Below, one piece after another: positions 1 to 5,857 of a stretch of DNA of 7,911 nt (the stretch's first letter is position 1; each line of letters starts with the position of its first letter). The stretch lies in assembly GCA_023396535.1 (NCBI GenBank), contig JAEWWD010000209.1, positions 1-7,911 on the forward strand. The letters run 5' to 3'. Below the pieces are notes generated by a model that ran no database searches, was not told the origin of the DNA, and was given only the letters and a program-made list of their open reading frames with translations. The stretch comes from Bacillota bacterium (GTDB lineage: Bacteria > Bacillota > Clostridia > Christensenellales > CAG-138). Position numbers and translations under genes: made by a program.

Positions 1-36
1 TAAAAATGAGATGTGTTTTGAGTATTTCATATCCAT
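1..36 (-). CDS. Start of a gene running off the left edge, under cobalamin riboswitch control
   Basis: Read on the minus strand, a GAAAGG ribosome binding site is followed by ATG at 36 and a second in-frame ATG at 30. The frame stays open for 12 codons to the window edge and begins MDMKYSKHISFL. The spacing from GAAAGG is 4 nt to the first ATG and 10 nt to the second, so the second may be the real start. The basic then hydrophobic beginning would fit a signal peptide, but too little is visible to assign a family. The cobalamin riboswitch and terminator just upstream imply that the product takes part in B12 or corrinoid uptake, B12 synthesis, or a B12-independent alternative enzyme. A substrate-binding lipoprotein of a corrinoid ABC transporter is one guess; this is inference from context only. 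Confidence 0.55.
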   Translation of the reverse strand, partial: MDMKYSKHISFL

Positions 37-81
37 AATTCCTTTCAGATAATGTAAATAAACAGATGGGAGAAGGAGTAT

Positions 82-116
82 AAAAAAAGCTGCTCCCCCA
101 AAGAGTGAGGAGCAAC
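82..116 (-). terminator. Intrinsic terminator of the cobalamin riboswitch expression platform
   Basis: On the minus strand an 8-bp stem (positions 116-109 with 96-89, one G-U pair) is followed immediately by seven U residues (88-82). It lies between the riboswitch aptamer and the start codon at 36 or 30. This is the expected position for a ligand-induced transcription terminator that switches off the downstream gene when cobalamin is abundant. Confidence 0.82.
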
Positions 117-172
117 TTCGATACGCAAAACGTAACGCATGCATAATAATTTCCCAACCCCAGGAGTATCAA

Positions 173-339
173 TGTGTAACAGGTTTCCCGACTTAGCTTC
201 ATTCTACTTTGGCGCCTTCCCATCTTAAAGACAGTGGCTTTTACCATTTCGTCGGCTTCACGGTTACTGGGATAGTCCGGAAATTTCATCCGCGTTCCCT
301 TGGCATTGTAAATGCCAGCACTCCACGTGCAGATACACA
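173..339 (-). promoter_or_regulatory. Cobalamin (B12) riboswitch aptamer
   Basis: Read on the minus strand, the conserved cobalamin-aptamer blocks appear in order. AAGGGAACGCGG comes first, then GATGAAATTTCCGGAC around 273-289, CCAGTAACCG, GCCGACGAAATGG, and the hallmark GCCACTG at 238-232. GGGAAGGCG follows at 221-213, then GTCGGGAAACCTG ending at 180. A closing P1-like helix can be formed between TGTGTA (339-334) and TACACA (178-173). The element is preceded by a sigma-70-type promoter and followed by a Rho-independent terminator and a start codon, so it most likely works by premature termination. It serves the gene leaving the left edge, not the threonine aldolase, which is transcribed toward it and ends at 495. 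Confidence 0.92.
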
Positions 340-357
340 GGCTATTCAATTATATGC

Positions 358-386
358 AATATATCATAACAGTTAGGATCAGTCAA
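358..386 (-). promoter_or_regulatory. Promoter for the riboswitch-controlled transcript
   Basis: On the minus strand TTGACT (386-381) and TATATT (363-358) are separated by exactly 17 bp. Transcription would begin near 351, just upstream of the aptamer at 339. Position and quality both fit a housekeeping sigma-factor promoter driving the riboswitch leader. Confidence 0.7.
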
Positions 387-450
387 CAGAGTTTAGTTCA
401 GCAACGCAAAGCAAACTAATAAATATTAGTTTAGCAAAGAAGCAATAATT

Positions 451-472
451 TTGACCCTTGCAGGCGGGTCAA
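451..472 (-). terminator. Possible weak terminator after the threonine aldolase gene
   Basis: A perfect 7-bp inverted repeat (TTGACCC and GGGTCAA, loop of 8 nt) starts 22 bp past the stop codon at 495. The downstream minus-strand sequence is AT-rich but has only a short, broken U run. It may act as a weak terminator separating the four-gene cluster from the riboswitch unit. Confidence 0.4.
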
Positions 473-494
473 TGGGCTTAACGTGCAGCGGCGC

Positions 495-1535
495 TTACAG
501 CGATGCGATGTACTCCTTCATCCAAGCGATCACATGATCGATGTCCGAACGGCTGATGTCGTTGTGCGTCACAAAGCGGTATTCGTCCACCAGTATCCCG
601 TAGACTTTCACGTCGTGCTTGAGCATGAACGCCACAAAATCATCCGATTGGAATTTTGGCTGCGACGCCTTCCAGAATACCATGTTGATTTTGCACTGGT
701 TCCTATCAGCGGTAATTCCGCCCAGCAGATTTAGCTGCTCGCAGAGATAGCGGGCGTTCTCATGGTCGATGTGCAAGCGCTTGGTCATGACCTCAAGGGA
801 CACGACGCCGCACGCCGCGATCACGCCGGCCTGACGCATGCCGCCTCCGACGACTTTGCGCATCATGCGGGCGCGGTCGATAAACGCCCTGCTGCCGCAG
901 ATCAACGCGCCGATGGGAGCGCAAAGACCCTTGGAAATACAAAAAGACACCGATTCACACTCGCGAGCGATATCCTTTGCCTCACAACCGAGTGCAAGCG
1001 CAGCATTGAAGATGCGCGCGCCGTCCATATGAACCGGAACGCCCATCTCGTGTGCGGCGGCGCAAGCGTCGTAAATCACGTCGAGGGGGACGACATCGCC
1101 GTTGCATAGCGCATTTTCGAGGCAGACTAACCCTGTCTTGGGAAAGTGCGGATCTACCGGACGAACGAGCCGCCGGACGTCGGCGGCATAAAGAAACGTA
1201 TTTTCGTTGTCAACGAGCGCAAAGTTGACGCCGGAAAGACGGGCGGGCGCGCCGCATTCATAATGTACGATATGGCTCTTCGCGCCGACAATGATCTCGT
1301 TGCCATAAGAGGGGTTATGGGTCATGATGGACACCTGATTTGCCATCGTGCCCGATACCACGAATAACGCGGCTTCCTTACCCATGATCGCAGCCGCCAT
1401 CTCCTCGAGCCGATTGACGGTTGGATCGTCTTGATATACGTCGTCGCCCACCTCGGCCTCGAACATCGCCCGGCGCATCTCGTCGGTCGGTTGGGTTACG
1501 GTATCGCTTCTTAGATCCAAATACTTGTTCTTCAT
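495..1535 (-). CDS. ltaE: Low-specificity L-threonine aldolase family protein (PLP-dependent)
   Basis: A PLP fold-type I enzyme of 346 residues, the usual size. The family cleaves L-threonine, L-allo-threonine and related beta-hydroxy amino acids into glycine plus an aldehyde (acetaldehyde from threonine), in the cytosol. Visible marks are the N-terminal DLRSDTVTQPT (7-17), SHIVHYE around 88-93, the HMDGARIFN block (169-177) with the cofactor-binding Asp171, and the Schiff-base lysine K202 in SFCISKG. GGGMRQAGVIAA lies at 230-241 and YRFVTHNDIS at 319-328. The usual ENTH motif reads ENAL (140-143), replacing a His implicated in catalysis in the E. coli enzyme, so substrate range may differ. 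The start at ATG 1535 leaves 9 nt after the stop of the upstream racemase gene; a GTG at 1544 in the same frame is possible. The weak ribosome binding site suggests translational coupling. It is the last gene of the cluster. Confidence 0.9.
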   Translation of the reverse strand: MKNKYLDLRSDTVTQPTDEMRRAMFEAEVGDDVYQDDPTVNRLEEMAAAIMGKEAALFVVSGTMANQVSIMTHNPSYGNEIIVGAKSHIVHYECGAPARLSGVNFALVDNENTFLYAADVRRLVRPVDPHFPKTGLVCLENALCNGDVVPLDVIYDACAAAHEMGVPVHMDGARIFNAALALGCEAKDIARECESVSFCISKGLCAPIGALICGSRAFIDRARMMRKVVGGGMRQAGVIAACGVVSLEVMTKRLHIDHENARYLCEQLNLLGGITADRNQCKINMVFWKASQPKFQSDDFVAFMLKHDVKVYGILVDEYRFVTHNDISRSDIDHVIAWMKEYIASL

Positions 1536-1544
1536 TAATATCAC

Positions 1545-2276
1545 TCATTTCTGATTTTCTGAATAGAGATATCTCGGCGGGTTCACCGCATAGCTGAGCA
1601 TGTTCGCGGCCGAAAGCGTATCGAACACCGGCACTCCAAGCAGGCTGCACAAATCGGCTGAATAGGTGGCCAGATTGCTGCATTCAAATATCACTGCACG
1701 CAGATCAGGCGTTTTATCCCGCAACTTTTTGCCCGCGCTGAGCACGTCGTTACGCATTCTCTCCACGTCAAGGCTGAGCCCGCCGTTAATGACAATCTCC
1801 GTAAAGTGCGGCTCGTCCTCCATGCCCTGCACCGACAGACCGATGTCGTCATTCCAGCCGGAACTGCGAAGATGGCGCGTGCCAAGATACCTGGAGTGCC
1901 CTGTGATTACGCCGATCTTTCCGCTTCGGCCTATGAGCTGCCAGATCATCGGAATCTGGCAGAGGGACGAACCCGCGAACAGTACGCCGGCGAGCGCGCC
2001 CATATCCTCCTGGTAGAGGGACATCATTCCGCAGTCGCCTACGATCGCCTTAATGTTGAAAGCGGTCAGATTGTTGCATGCCTGCACGATATTTGCCTTG
2101 ATCTGCGGCGAACCTTCAATCAGATCTGCATAGCCGCCCTTTACAACCTCATACCGGACGGGATAGGAAAAACTCCGGCTGTTCCCGGCGTCGCCGCATA
2201 CGCGCGGCGTCACGGTGGAAAAAACCAGAATGCCCACTTCCTGCCCGTAGAATGGAAAGCCAGTTTCGATTTTCAT
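1545..2276 (-). CDS. Aspartate/glutamate racemase superfamily protein
   Basis: A 243-residue protein resembling the Asp/Glu/hydantoin racemase superfamily, cofactor-independent enzymes that move a proton with two cysteines. The N-terminus has VGILVFSTVTPRVCGDAGN (14-32), matching the G-I-L-x-x-T-x-x-P-R-x-x-G-D pattern common in this family. The two candidate catalytic cysteines are C82 in VGDCGMMS and C199 in IFECSNLATY, placed as expected in the two half-domains. The start at ATG 2276 has GGGAG 9 nt upstream and begins the recognisable domain; the longer open frame upstream has no family resemblance. The gene lies 122 bp downstream of the class V aminotransferase and just upstream of the threonine aldolase. 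It may interconvert stereoisomers of the substrate used by its PLP-enzyme neighbours, but the substrate cannot be read from sequence; maleate isomerase or hydantoin racemase-like activity remains possible. Confidence 0.82.
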   Translation of the reverse strand: MKIETGFPFYGQEVGILVFSTVTPRVCGDAGNSRSFSYPVRYEVVKGGYADLIEGSPQIKANIVQACNNLTAFNIKAIVGDCGMMSLYQEDMGALAGVLFAGSSLCQIPMIWQLIGRSGKIGVITGHSRYLGTRHLRSSGWNDDIGLSVQGMEDEPHFTEIVINGGLSLDVERMRNDVLSAGKKLRDKTPDLRAVIFECSNLATYSADLCSLLGVPVFDTLSAANMLSYAVNPPRYLYSENQK

Positions 2277-2304
2277 TTTTCGATGCTCCCATTTTTCGAT
2301 GCTC
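2274..2304 (-). repeat. 15-bp direct repeat duplicating the translation start region of the racemase gene
   Basis: On the minus strand GAGCATCGAAAAATG occurs twice (2304-2290 and 2288-2274), separated by one base. Each copy holds a GAG 9 nt before an ATG. The downstream copy supplies the real start codon (2276), while the upstream ATG (2292) is in another frame. The base between the copies extends the downstream ribosome binding site to GGGAG. Confidence 0.8.
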
Positions 2305-2328
2305 AATTCGCCGGCCGTCCGAATGCAA

Positions 2329-2357
2329 GTTGCCCCCGAATGAAGATCGGGGACAAC
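2329..2357 (-). other. Intergenic stem-loop between the aminotransferase and racemase genes
   Basis: An 11-bp inverted repeat (2357-2347 with 2339-2329) contains one G-U pair and has a 7-nt loop. An outer CGCCGG/CCGGCG pairing could extend it. No U run follows, so it does not look like a terminator. It may be an mRNA processing or stabilising element within the transcript. Confidence 0.5.
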
Positions 2358-2398
2358 CGGCGCAAATGAAGGGATATAGCTTCGTGTTCTTCCAAATA

Positions 2399-3643
2399 TC
2401 AATTCTTCTTGTAATCCGGCGCTCTGCCGATCTCCTTGATGATCTGAAGCAATCCATCGCGGAGAGTGTCGATATCCTTCTTGTTGTTGAAGTACTGGCA
2501 TGAATTGCGAAATCCGCCGACCCTGTCGGTAAAGCGCTGGGCGATGAAGATATTGCGCGCATGGAGCTTCTTAAGAATGGCGCATTCAAGGGCAAGGTCA
2601 TCGTATAGGCGCGTTATCACGATGCCGCTGCGATGGTCCGCATCACGATGGGTAATCGCCGTTGCCCCGATCGCCTCGTACATATCAAGACAGTACGTCG
2701 ACAGCTCGAATATATGCTCCTCAATATTCTCAATGCCAAGCTCGTTTACCAGCCCGAGCGACTCGCCCAAGGCAATCGCACCCGGATAATTGGAGGTGCC
2801 GCCGATCTCGAAGCGGCGTGCGGTGGGTACGAACTCCCAGTCGTTGACGGCTTTGGAATTTGGATTTTCCCAGTACCCGCCCCAGCCTTCCGGCGGCTCT
2901 TTTGTGTTAAGATAACCCCAGAATGCAGGCTCAATCTTCGGGAGGAGTTCCTTGTTAATGTAGAGCACGCCGCAACCGAACGGAGAGTTCAGCCACTTAT
3001 GTCCGCCCGAAGCAAGTATGTCGATATGGCAGTCCTTAACATCGATCTTGCCTACGCCTAATTGCTGAACAGCATCCACAACCAGCTTTACGCCATGACG
3101 TTTGCACATGTCGCCGATTGACTTGAGATCCATTTTCCAGCCGTTGCACCACTCCACTGTGGAGATGACGAGTATTTTGGTGCGGTCGTCGATGAGAGCT
3201 TCAAATGTCTCGGCATAGAACCGGCTGTCGCTGGGCGCGGCAACGCGGATCTCAATATCCTTGTTGCGGCGCATCGCGCACCAAGGTAACGCAACCTGAA
3301 TGAATTCGAGGTTGGCGGTGATGATGTTATCGCCATCCTCCAGCGGAATGGAAGTCGCGGCGATGTTCAGGCCATGGGTGGTGCTTTCGACAAGTGCAAT
3401 CTCCTCGATATCGGCGTTGAGCAGTTTGGCGGCCTCCCGGTAAGCCTTGCCGCGCATGTTATCCATCGCGATATGGTGGGCGCTGGAATTGGCTTCGTCC
3501 TGACGAGCCGAAAAGTCGGCGAATTCTTTGAGTGCGCGGACGGTGCGCTGCGGCGCAAAGCTGACACAGGCGGCATCCAGAAACGTCATGGTTTCGAGTA
3601 CCGGCCACTCTTCTTTACGAACCTTTTCCCAATCGATGCTCAT
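2399..3643 (-). CDS. Class V aminotransferase (PLP-dependent, SufS/isopenicillin N epimerase-like fold), untagged
   Basis: A 414-residue PLP fold-type I class V enzyme. The Schiff-base lysine is K216 in ILASGGHKWLNSPFGCGVLY, and the Asp that binds the pyridine nitrogen is D190 in VVDAVQQLG. ESTTHGLNIAAT (86-97) corresponds to the phosphate-binding segment. The SufS-type EHHAN motif that carries the PLP-stacking His is replaced by LEFIQVALPW (112-121), and the SufS mobile-loop cysteine motif is absent, so a true cysteine desulfurase is unlikely. The start at ATG 3643 has AGGAGGG 11 nt upstream; the longer frame to 3718 runs into the RidA gene. It lies 35 bp downstream of the RidA-family gene, so co-transcription is likely. 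It is a clear paralogue of the BMC-linked enzyme at 5865-7271, sharing HIDILASG, VYIN/LYIN and the same order of blocks, but lacks its N-terminal tag and should be cytosolic. The substrate is unknown. Confidence 0.87.
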   Translation of the reverse strand: MSIDWEKVRKEEWPVLETMTFLDAACVSFAPQRTVRALKEFADFSARQDEANSSAHHIAMDNMRGKAYREAAKLLNADIEEIALVESTTHGLNIAATSIPLEDGDNIITANLEFIQVALPWCAMRRNKDIEIRVAAPSDSRFYAETFEALIDDRTKILVISTVEWCNGWKMDLKSIGDMCKRHGVKLVVDAVQQLGVGKIDVKDCHIDILASGGHKWLNSPFGCGVLYINKELLPKIEPAFWGYLNTKEPPEGWGGYWENPNSKAVNDWEFVPTARRFEIGGTSNYPGAIALGESLGLVNELGIENIEEHIFELSTYCLDMYEAIGATAITHRDADHRSGIVITRLYDDLALECAILKKLHARNIFIAQRFTDRVGGFRNSCQYFNNKKDIDTLRDGLLQIIKEIGRAPDYKKN

Positions 3644-3678
3644 ACTGTTCAATTCCCTCCTAAATAGAATTTGGTTGT

Positions 3679-4140
3679 TTATGCCTTGATTTTTACAATC
3701 ATCTCTATTTCGCAGCAAGCTCCAAGCGGCAGCGAAGCCACGCCAACGGCGCTTCTTGCATGGACGCCGGCGTCATCGAACAGCTTTCCCAGCAACTCCG
3801 ACGCGCCGTTGATCACTTTGGGCTGGTTCTCGCAATCCGGCGTACTGTTGACAAAACCCACGACCTTAACGATGCGCTCGATCTTATCCAGATTGCCCGC
3901 GAGGCTTTTCACAACGGCGAGGCAGTTGATTGCGCAAATCTTTGCAGCTTCATACCCCTGCTCCACCGAGAGATCGTCCCCGAGCTTACCCTTGCGAACC
4001 ACGCCATTCACGCTGGGAAGCTGGCCTGACGTATACACATACCCGTTATCCAGTACCCCCGGCACATAGGCTGCCACCGGTTTCGGCGCTTCCGGAACCG
4101 TAATTCCCATTTCTTTGAGCTTCGCTTCAATCCCTGACAT
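3679..4140 (-). CDS. RidA (YjgF/YER057c/UK114) family protein, probable enamine/imine deaminase
   Basis: A 153-residue protein of the RidA family, longer at the N-terminus than classic 128-residue RidA. It matches the subgroup starting with IEAKLKEMGITVPEAPKPVAAYVP. Motifs seen are YVYTSGQLP (34-42), VVGFVNSTPDCENQPKVINGASELL (93-117) and HARSAVGVASLPLGACCEIEMIV (127-149). Arg129 corresponds to the carboxylate-binding Arg105 of E. coli RidA. Family members form cytosolic trimers and hydrolyse reactive enamines/imines such as 2-aminoacrylate that PLP enzymes release. ATG 4140 was chosen because AAAGGAG lies 7 nt upstream; the open frame to 4269 is leader sequence. It is the first gene of the four-gene minus-strand cluster, followed closely by a class V PLP enzyme, which fits a role in handling its unstable product. 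Confidence 0.9.
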   Translation of the reverse strand: MSGIEAKLKEMGITVPEAPKPVAAYVPGVLDNGYVYTSGQLPSVNGVVRKGKLGDDLSVEQGYEAAKICAINCLAVVKSLAGNLDKIERIVKVVGFVNSTPDCENQPKVINGASELLGKLFDDAGVHARSAVGVASLPLGACCEIEMIVKIKA

Positions 4141-4160
4141 AAACCTGCTCCTTTCGATAT

Positions 4161-4178
4161 GAAGTTTCTGAAGTTTCT
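4161..4178. repeat. Tandem 9-bp repeat in the RidA leader
   Basis: GAAGTTTCT occurs twice head to tail (4161-4169 and 4170-4178), about 20 bp upstream of the RidA-family start codon. It could be a binding site or simple slippage; nothing else marks its function. Confidence 0.4.
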
Positions 4179-4182
4179 TTAG

Positions 4183-4202
4183 TTCTCCTTCCCGAAGAAG
4201 AA
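4183..4202 (-). other. Small hairpin in the leader of the RidA-family gene
   Basis: Minus-strand TTCTTCTT (4202-4195) can pair with AAGGAGAA (4190-4183) with one G-U pair and a CGGG loop. It lies between the candidate promoter at 4241-4269 and the start codon at 4140. No U run follows, so attenuation is not evident. Confidence 0.3.
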
Positions 4203-4240
4203 AAGCATGAAAGGAAAAATAGCTTGAATGATGTGAACGA

Positions 4241-4269
4241 ATTATCAATTTGATTGTACATAGTTTCAT
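4241..4269 (-). promoter_or_regulatory. Candidate promoter for the RidA-aminotransferase-racemase-aldolase cluster
   Basis: On the minus strand ATGAAA (4269-4264) and GATAAT (4246-4241) are 17 bp apart, giving a leader of about 95 nt. The -35 box is only 4/6 to consensus. It lies downstream of the D-threonine-aldolase-like gene and its terminator, supporting independent transcription of the cluster. The rest of 4141-4432 is AT-rich with no gene visible. Confidence 0.42.
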
Positions 4270-4360
4270 TGCCTGTTTCAGTAATGTACTTTACAAAAAT
4301 CCAAATTTTTCAACCGTTGTATCTATCGCAGGTGCGCTTCACGCTCTGATGGATACAGCA

Positions 4361-4393
4361 AACGGCGACCGCGCTTTTTGCGGGGTCGCCGTT
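4361..4393. other. Strong intergenic stem-loop, possibly a second (bidirectional) terminator
   Basis: A perfect 10-bp inverted repeat, AACGGCGACC (4361-4370) with GGTCGCCGTT (4384-4393), extends after one mismatch by 3 more base pairs around a 5-nt loop. It lies downstream of the D-threonine-aldolase-like gene and its first terminator. Neither flank has a long U run (only UUU on the minus strand), so it may be a back-up terminator or an RNA 3'-end structure. Confidence 0.55.
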
Positions 4394-4409
4394 GTGTCCA
4401 TTTTCAAAT

Positions 4410-4445
4410 AAAAAACGCCGCAACCAAAAAGATCAATCGCTGCGG
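4410..4445 (-). terminator. Rho-independent terminator of the D-threonine-aldolase-like gene
   Basis: On the minus strand CCGCAGC (4445-4439) can pair with GTTGCGG (4424-4418), followed by CG and six U residues (4415-4410). The stem begins inside the last codons of the gene and the loop contains the stop codon. The loop is long (14 nt), but the U run is convincing. Confidence 0.6.
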
Positions 4446-5530
4446 GATTGCGCATCGATCCGGATGACTTGTGAAAATACGCCGTCGCGCATTCCGTACA
4501 GCACGCCGGTCAGATTCGGTACCACGCAGGCGTGATTCGGGATGATCGCGATCCGATCGCCCACCGCGAGGTCGAGCTTACCGTTGTCACAGCGCACGAA
4601 GCCATGCTCCTCGTTGAGGTTCCATATGATCGCGTTCGGATGTCCTATCACGTAGCCGAAGCGCGGGTGTTCCGGAGTCAGATTATCACCCGACATGGTC
4701 TTGGTACCGCAGTCAATAATAGCATTGCATTCGTCCGGCTTGGCTACCACAGTAGATACAATCCGTAGCGCGCAATCTTCGATCGCGACTCGATCCTTCC
4801 AAAGCTGCGCACAATCGTTAAAAATATAGTTGCCCGAGCGAATCTCGGTGATACCCGCAAGGCAATCCGGCACCTTCCCGGTCACGGTGTTGCCTCCGCT
4901 AAGGATAGAACAGTCAAATCCCGCGCCCCGCAGCAGTTGGCCGGTCTCTACCAGATCGTCGCGCTCCTGGCGCGCCACCCGCTCGATACCAAAAAGAGTC
5001 TCTTCGTGGTAGCTCCTGCCGGGATAATACAGCAACCCGACGATCTTCACGCCATCGTACTTCCGGACGCGCTCAGCAAACGCTAGCGCCTCAACGCCGG
5101 GCAGCAAGCCGCCTCGCTTTGTCCCTCCGTCCAGCTCTACGAGCACCTCAAATACTTTGCCGTGCCGTTTGGCCGTTTCGGAGAGCCCCTTTGCGCCGTA
5201 TTCACTGTTGATCATCGTTCGAAGGGACCGGCAACGTTCCGAAAGCGCGGCGTATCTTTCCCGTTTTTCCTCGCCAATCAGCGCGTAGGCCACAAGAATA
5301 TCGTCGATTCCCGCGTTCGCCATCACCTCAGCCTCGCCAAGCTTAGCGCAGGTGATGCCGCAAGCGCCCGCAGCAAGTTGCATCTTTGCAAGATGTACGC
5401 TGCGGTGCGATTTGATATGCGGCCGGTGGGCGATCCCGCAGCGGGCGGCGCCGTCCAGCATCGCTTTGATATTGTGTTCCATTGCATTGAGTTCCACAAC
5501 GGCTGCAGGAGTCGATACCGTTTCATACAT
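4433..5530 (-). CDS. D-threonine aldolase / D-serine dehydratase-like PLP enzyme (alanine racemase-type fold III)
   Basis: A 365-residue fold-type III PLP enzyme. The N-terminal TIM-barrel half begins TPAAVVELNAMEHNI (7-21) and has the Schiff-base lysine K40 in HRPHIKSHRSV. The C-terminal half carries NEEHGFV (306-312) and the metal-site motif NHACVVPNLTG (332-342). Family members either cleave D-threonine to glycine and acetaldehyde or dehydrate D-serine to pyruvate and ammonia. From memory, the metal pair is His-X-Asp in the studied D-threonine aldolase and His-X-Cys with zinc in vertebrate D-serine dehydratase. This protein has H333-X-C335, so dehydratase-like chemistry is at least as likely as aldolase. 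ATG 5530 has GAGGTG 7 nt upstream; upstream in-frame starts would bury that site. The gene diverges from the BMC operon and is followed by its own terminator. Dehydratase activity would give the enamine that RidA proteins hydrolyse. Confidence 0.87.
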   Translation of the reverse strand: MYETVSTPAAVVELNAMEHNIKAMLDGAARCGIAHRPHIKSHRSVHLAKMQLAAGACGITCAKLGEAEVMANAGIDDILVAYALIGEEKRERYAALSERCRSLRTMINSEYGAKGLSETAKRHGKVFEVLVELDGGTKRGGLLPGVEALAFAERVRKYDGVKIVGLLYYPGRSYHEETLFGIERVARQERDDLVETGQLLRGAGFDCSILSGGNTVTGKVPDCLAGITEIRSGNYIFNDCAQLWKDRVAIEDCALRIVSTVVAKPDECNAIIDCGTKTMSGDNLTPEHPRFGYVIGHPNAIIWNLNEEHGFVRCDNGKLDLAVGDRIAIIPNHACVVPNLTGVLYGMRDGVFSQVIRIDAQSRSD

Positions 5531-5549
5531 ATCGCTACACCTCATTTTC

Positions 5550-5578
5550 AAAATATCCGAGTTCCATAATCTTGTCAA
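5550..5578 (-). promoter_or_regulatory. Promoter of the D-threonine-aldolase-like gene
   Basis: On the minus strand TTGACA (5578-5573) and TATTTT (5555-5550) are 17 bp apart. The predicted start site near 5543 gives a very short leader that begins at the GAGGTG ribosome binding site. It lies back to back with the plus-strand promoter at 5599, with 20 bp between the two -35 boxes. Confidence 0.55.
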
Positions 5579-5598
5579 CCTGTATCGAATCCTCTTTT

Positions 5599-5626
5599 TT
5601 GACAGTTATTTTTTTTAAAATAAAAT
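5599..5626 (+). promoter_or_regulatory. Promoter of the BMC operon
   Basis: TTGACA (5599-5604) and TAAAAT (5621-5626) are 16 bp apart in AT-rich DNA. Transcription would begin near 5633 and give a leader of about 230 nt before the GTG start at 5865. No gene or recognised riboswitch class was seen in 5633-5864. Confidence 0.6.
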
Positions 5627-5637
5627 ACGAATTTCGT
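5627..5637. promoter_or_regulatory. Possible operator overlapping the BMC operon start site
   Basis: ACGAA-T-TTCGT is an 11-bp palindrome around a central base. It follows directly on the -10 box at 5621-5626 and covers the predicted transcription start, where repressors often bind. No regulator gene is present in the window to link to it. Confidence 0.35.
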
Positions 5638-5737
5638 TTATTCTGTAAACTAGGCAACAGTATTTGAATTTCTACGTGCTAATATTTAATTATCGAGTAC
5701 GTCTTAGTATTGAATGGCATCATTTATCAAGAGCGTT

Positions 5738-5749
5738 AGTTGATCAACT
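5738..5749. promoter_or_regulatory. 12-bp palindrome in the BMC operon leader, possible operator
   Basis: AGTTGATCAACT is a perfect 12-bp palindrome about 105 bp downstream of the predicted start site. Similar flanking sequences (CATTTATCAAGAGCG at 5721 and CATTTCATCAAGCG at 5751) lie on either side. This could be a binding site for a dimeric regulator, but the evidence is the symmetry alone. Confidence 0.35.
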
Positions 5750-5852
5750 TCATTTCATCAAGCGTAGCCTTACCCAATTACGTGAATCAGGCAAATTTTT
5801 CATACTATCAAATTACACGAAACAGGGTGAGTGCATCATCTGGGAGTGCAAG

Positions 5853-5857
5853 AGAGG
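5853..5857 (+). promoter_or_regulatory. Ribosome binding site that fixes the GTG start of the BMC-linked aminotransferase
   Basis: AGAGG lies 7 nt before GTG at 5865. The reading frame is open for 67 more codons upstream, back to a TTG at 5664. That stretch is AT-rich leader with no ribosome binding site I can support, so the GTG is preferred. It begins exactly where resemblance to EutQ-type N-termini begins. Confidence 0.7.

Noticed and set aside
1806..2369. Plus-strand open frame of 187 codons opposite the racemase gene
   Set aside because: It is antisense to a well-supported gene, its translation has no recognisable motif, and it fits the usual shadow-frame pattern of GC-rich coding DNA.
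2277..2501. 75-codon N-terminal extension of the racemase-family protein
   Set aside because: It runs through the intergenic stem-loop and into the aminotransferase gene, while GGGAG before ATG 2276 matches the start of the conserved domain.
2399..3643. SufS/NifS cysteine desulfurase assignment for the minus-strand class V enzyme
   Set aside because: The EHHAN segment with the PLP-stacking His and the catalytic-cysteine loop motif are both missing, and no SufU/IscU-type partner is nearby.
4141..4269. 43-codon N-terminal extension of the RidA-family protein
   Set aside because: It would overlap the candidate promoter, and a clear AAAGGAG site precedes ATG 4140.
5714..5743. Nine-codon leader peptide (MASFIKSVS) in the BMC operon leader
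   Set aside because: No ribosome binding site precedes it, it has no run of regulatory codons, and no attenuator hairpin follows.
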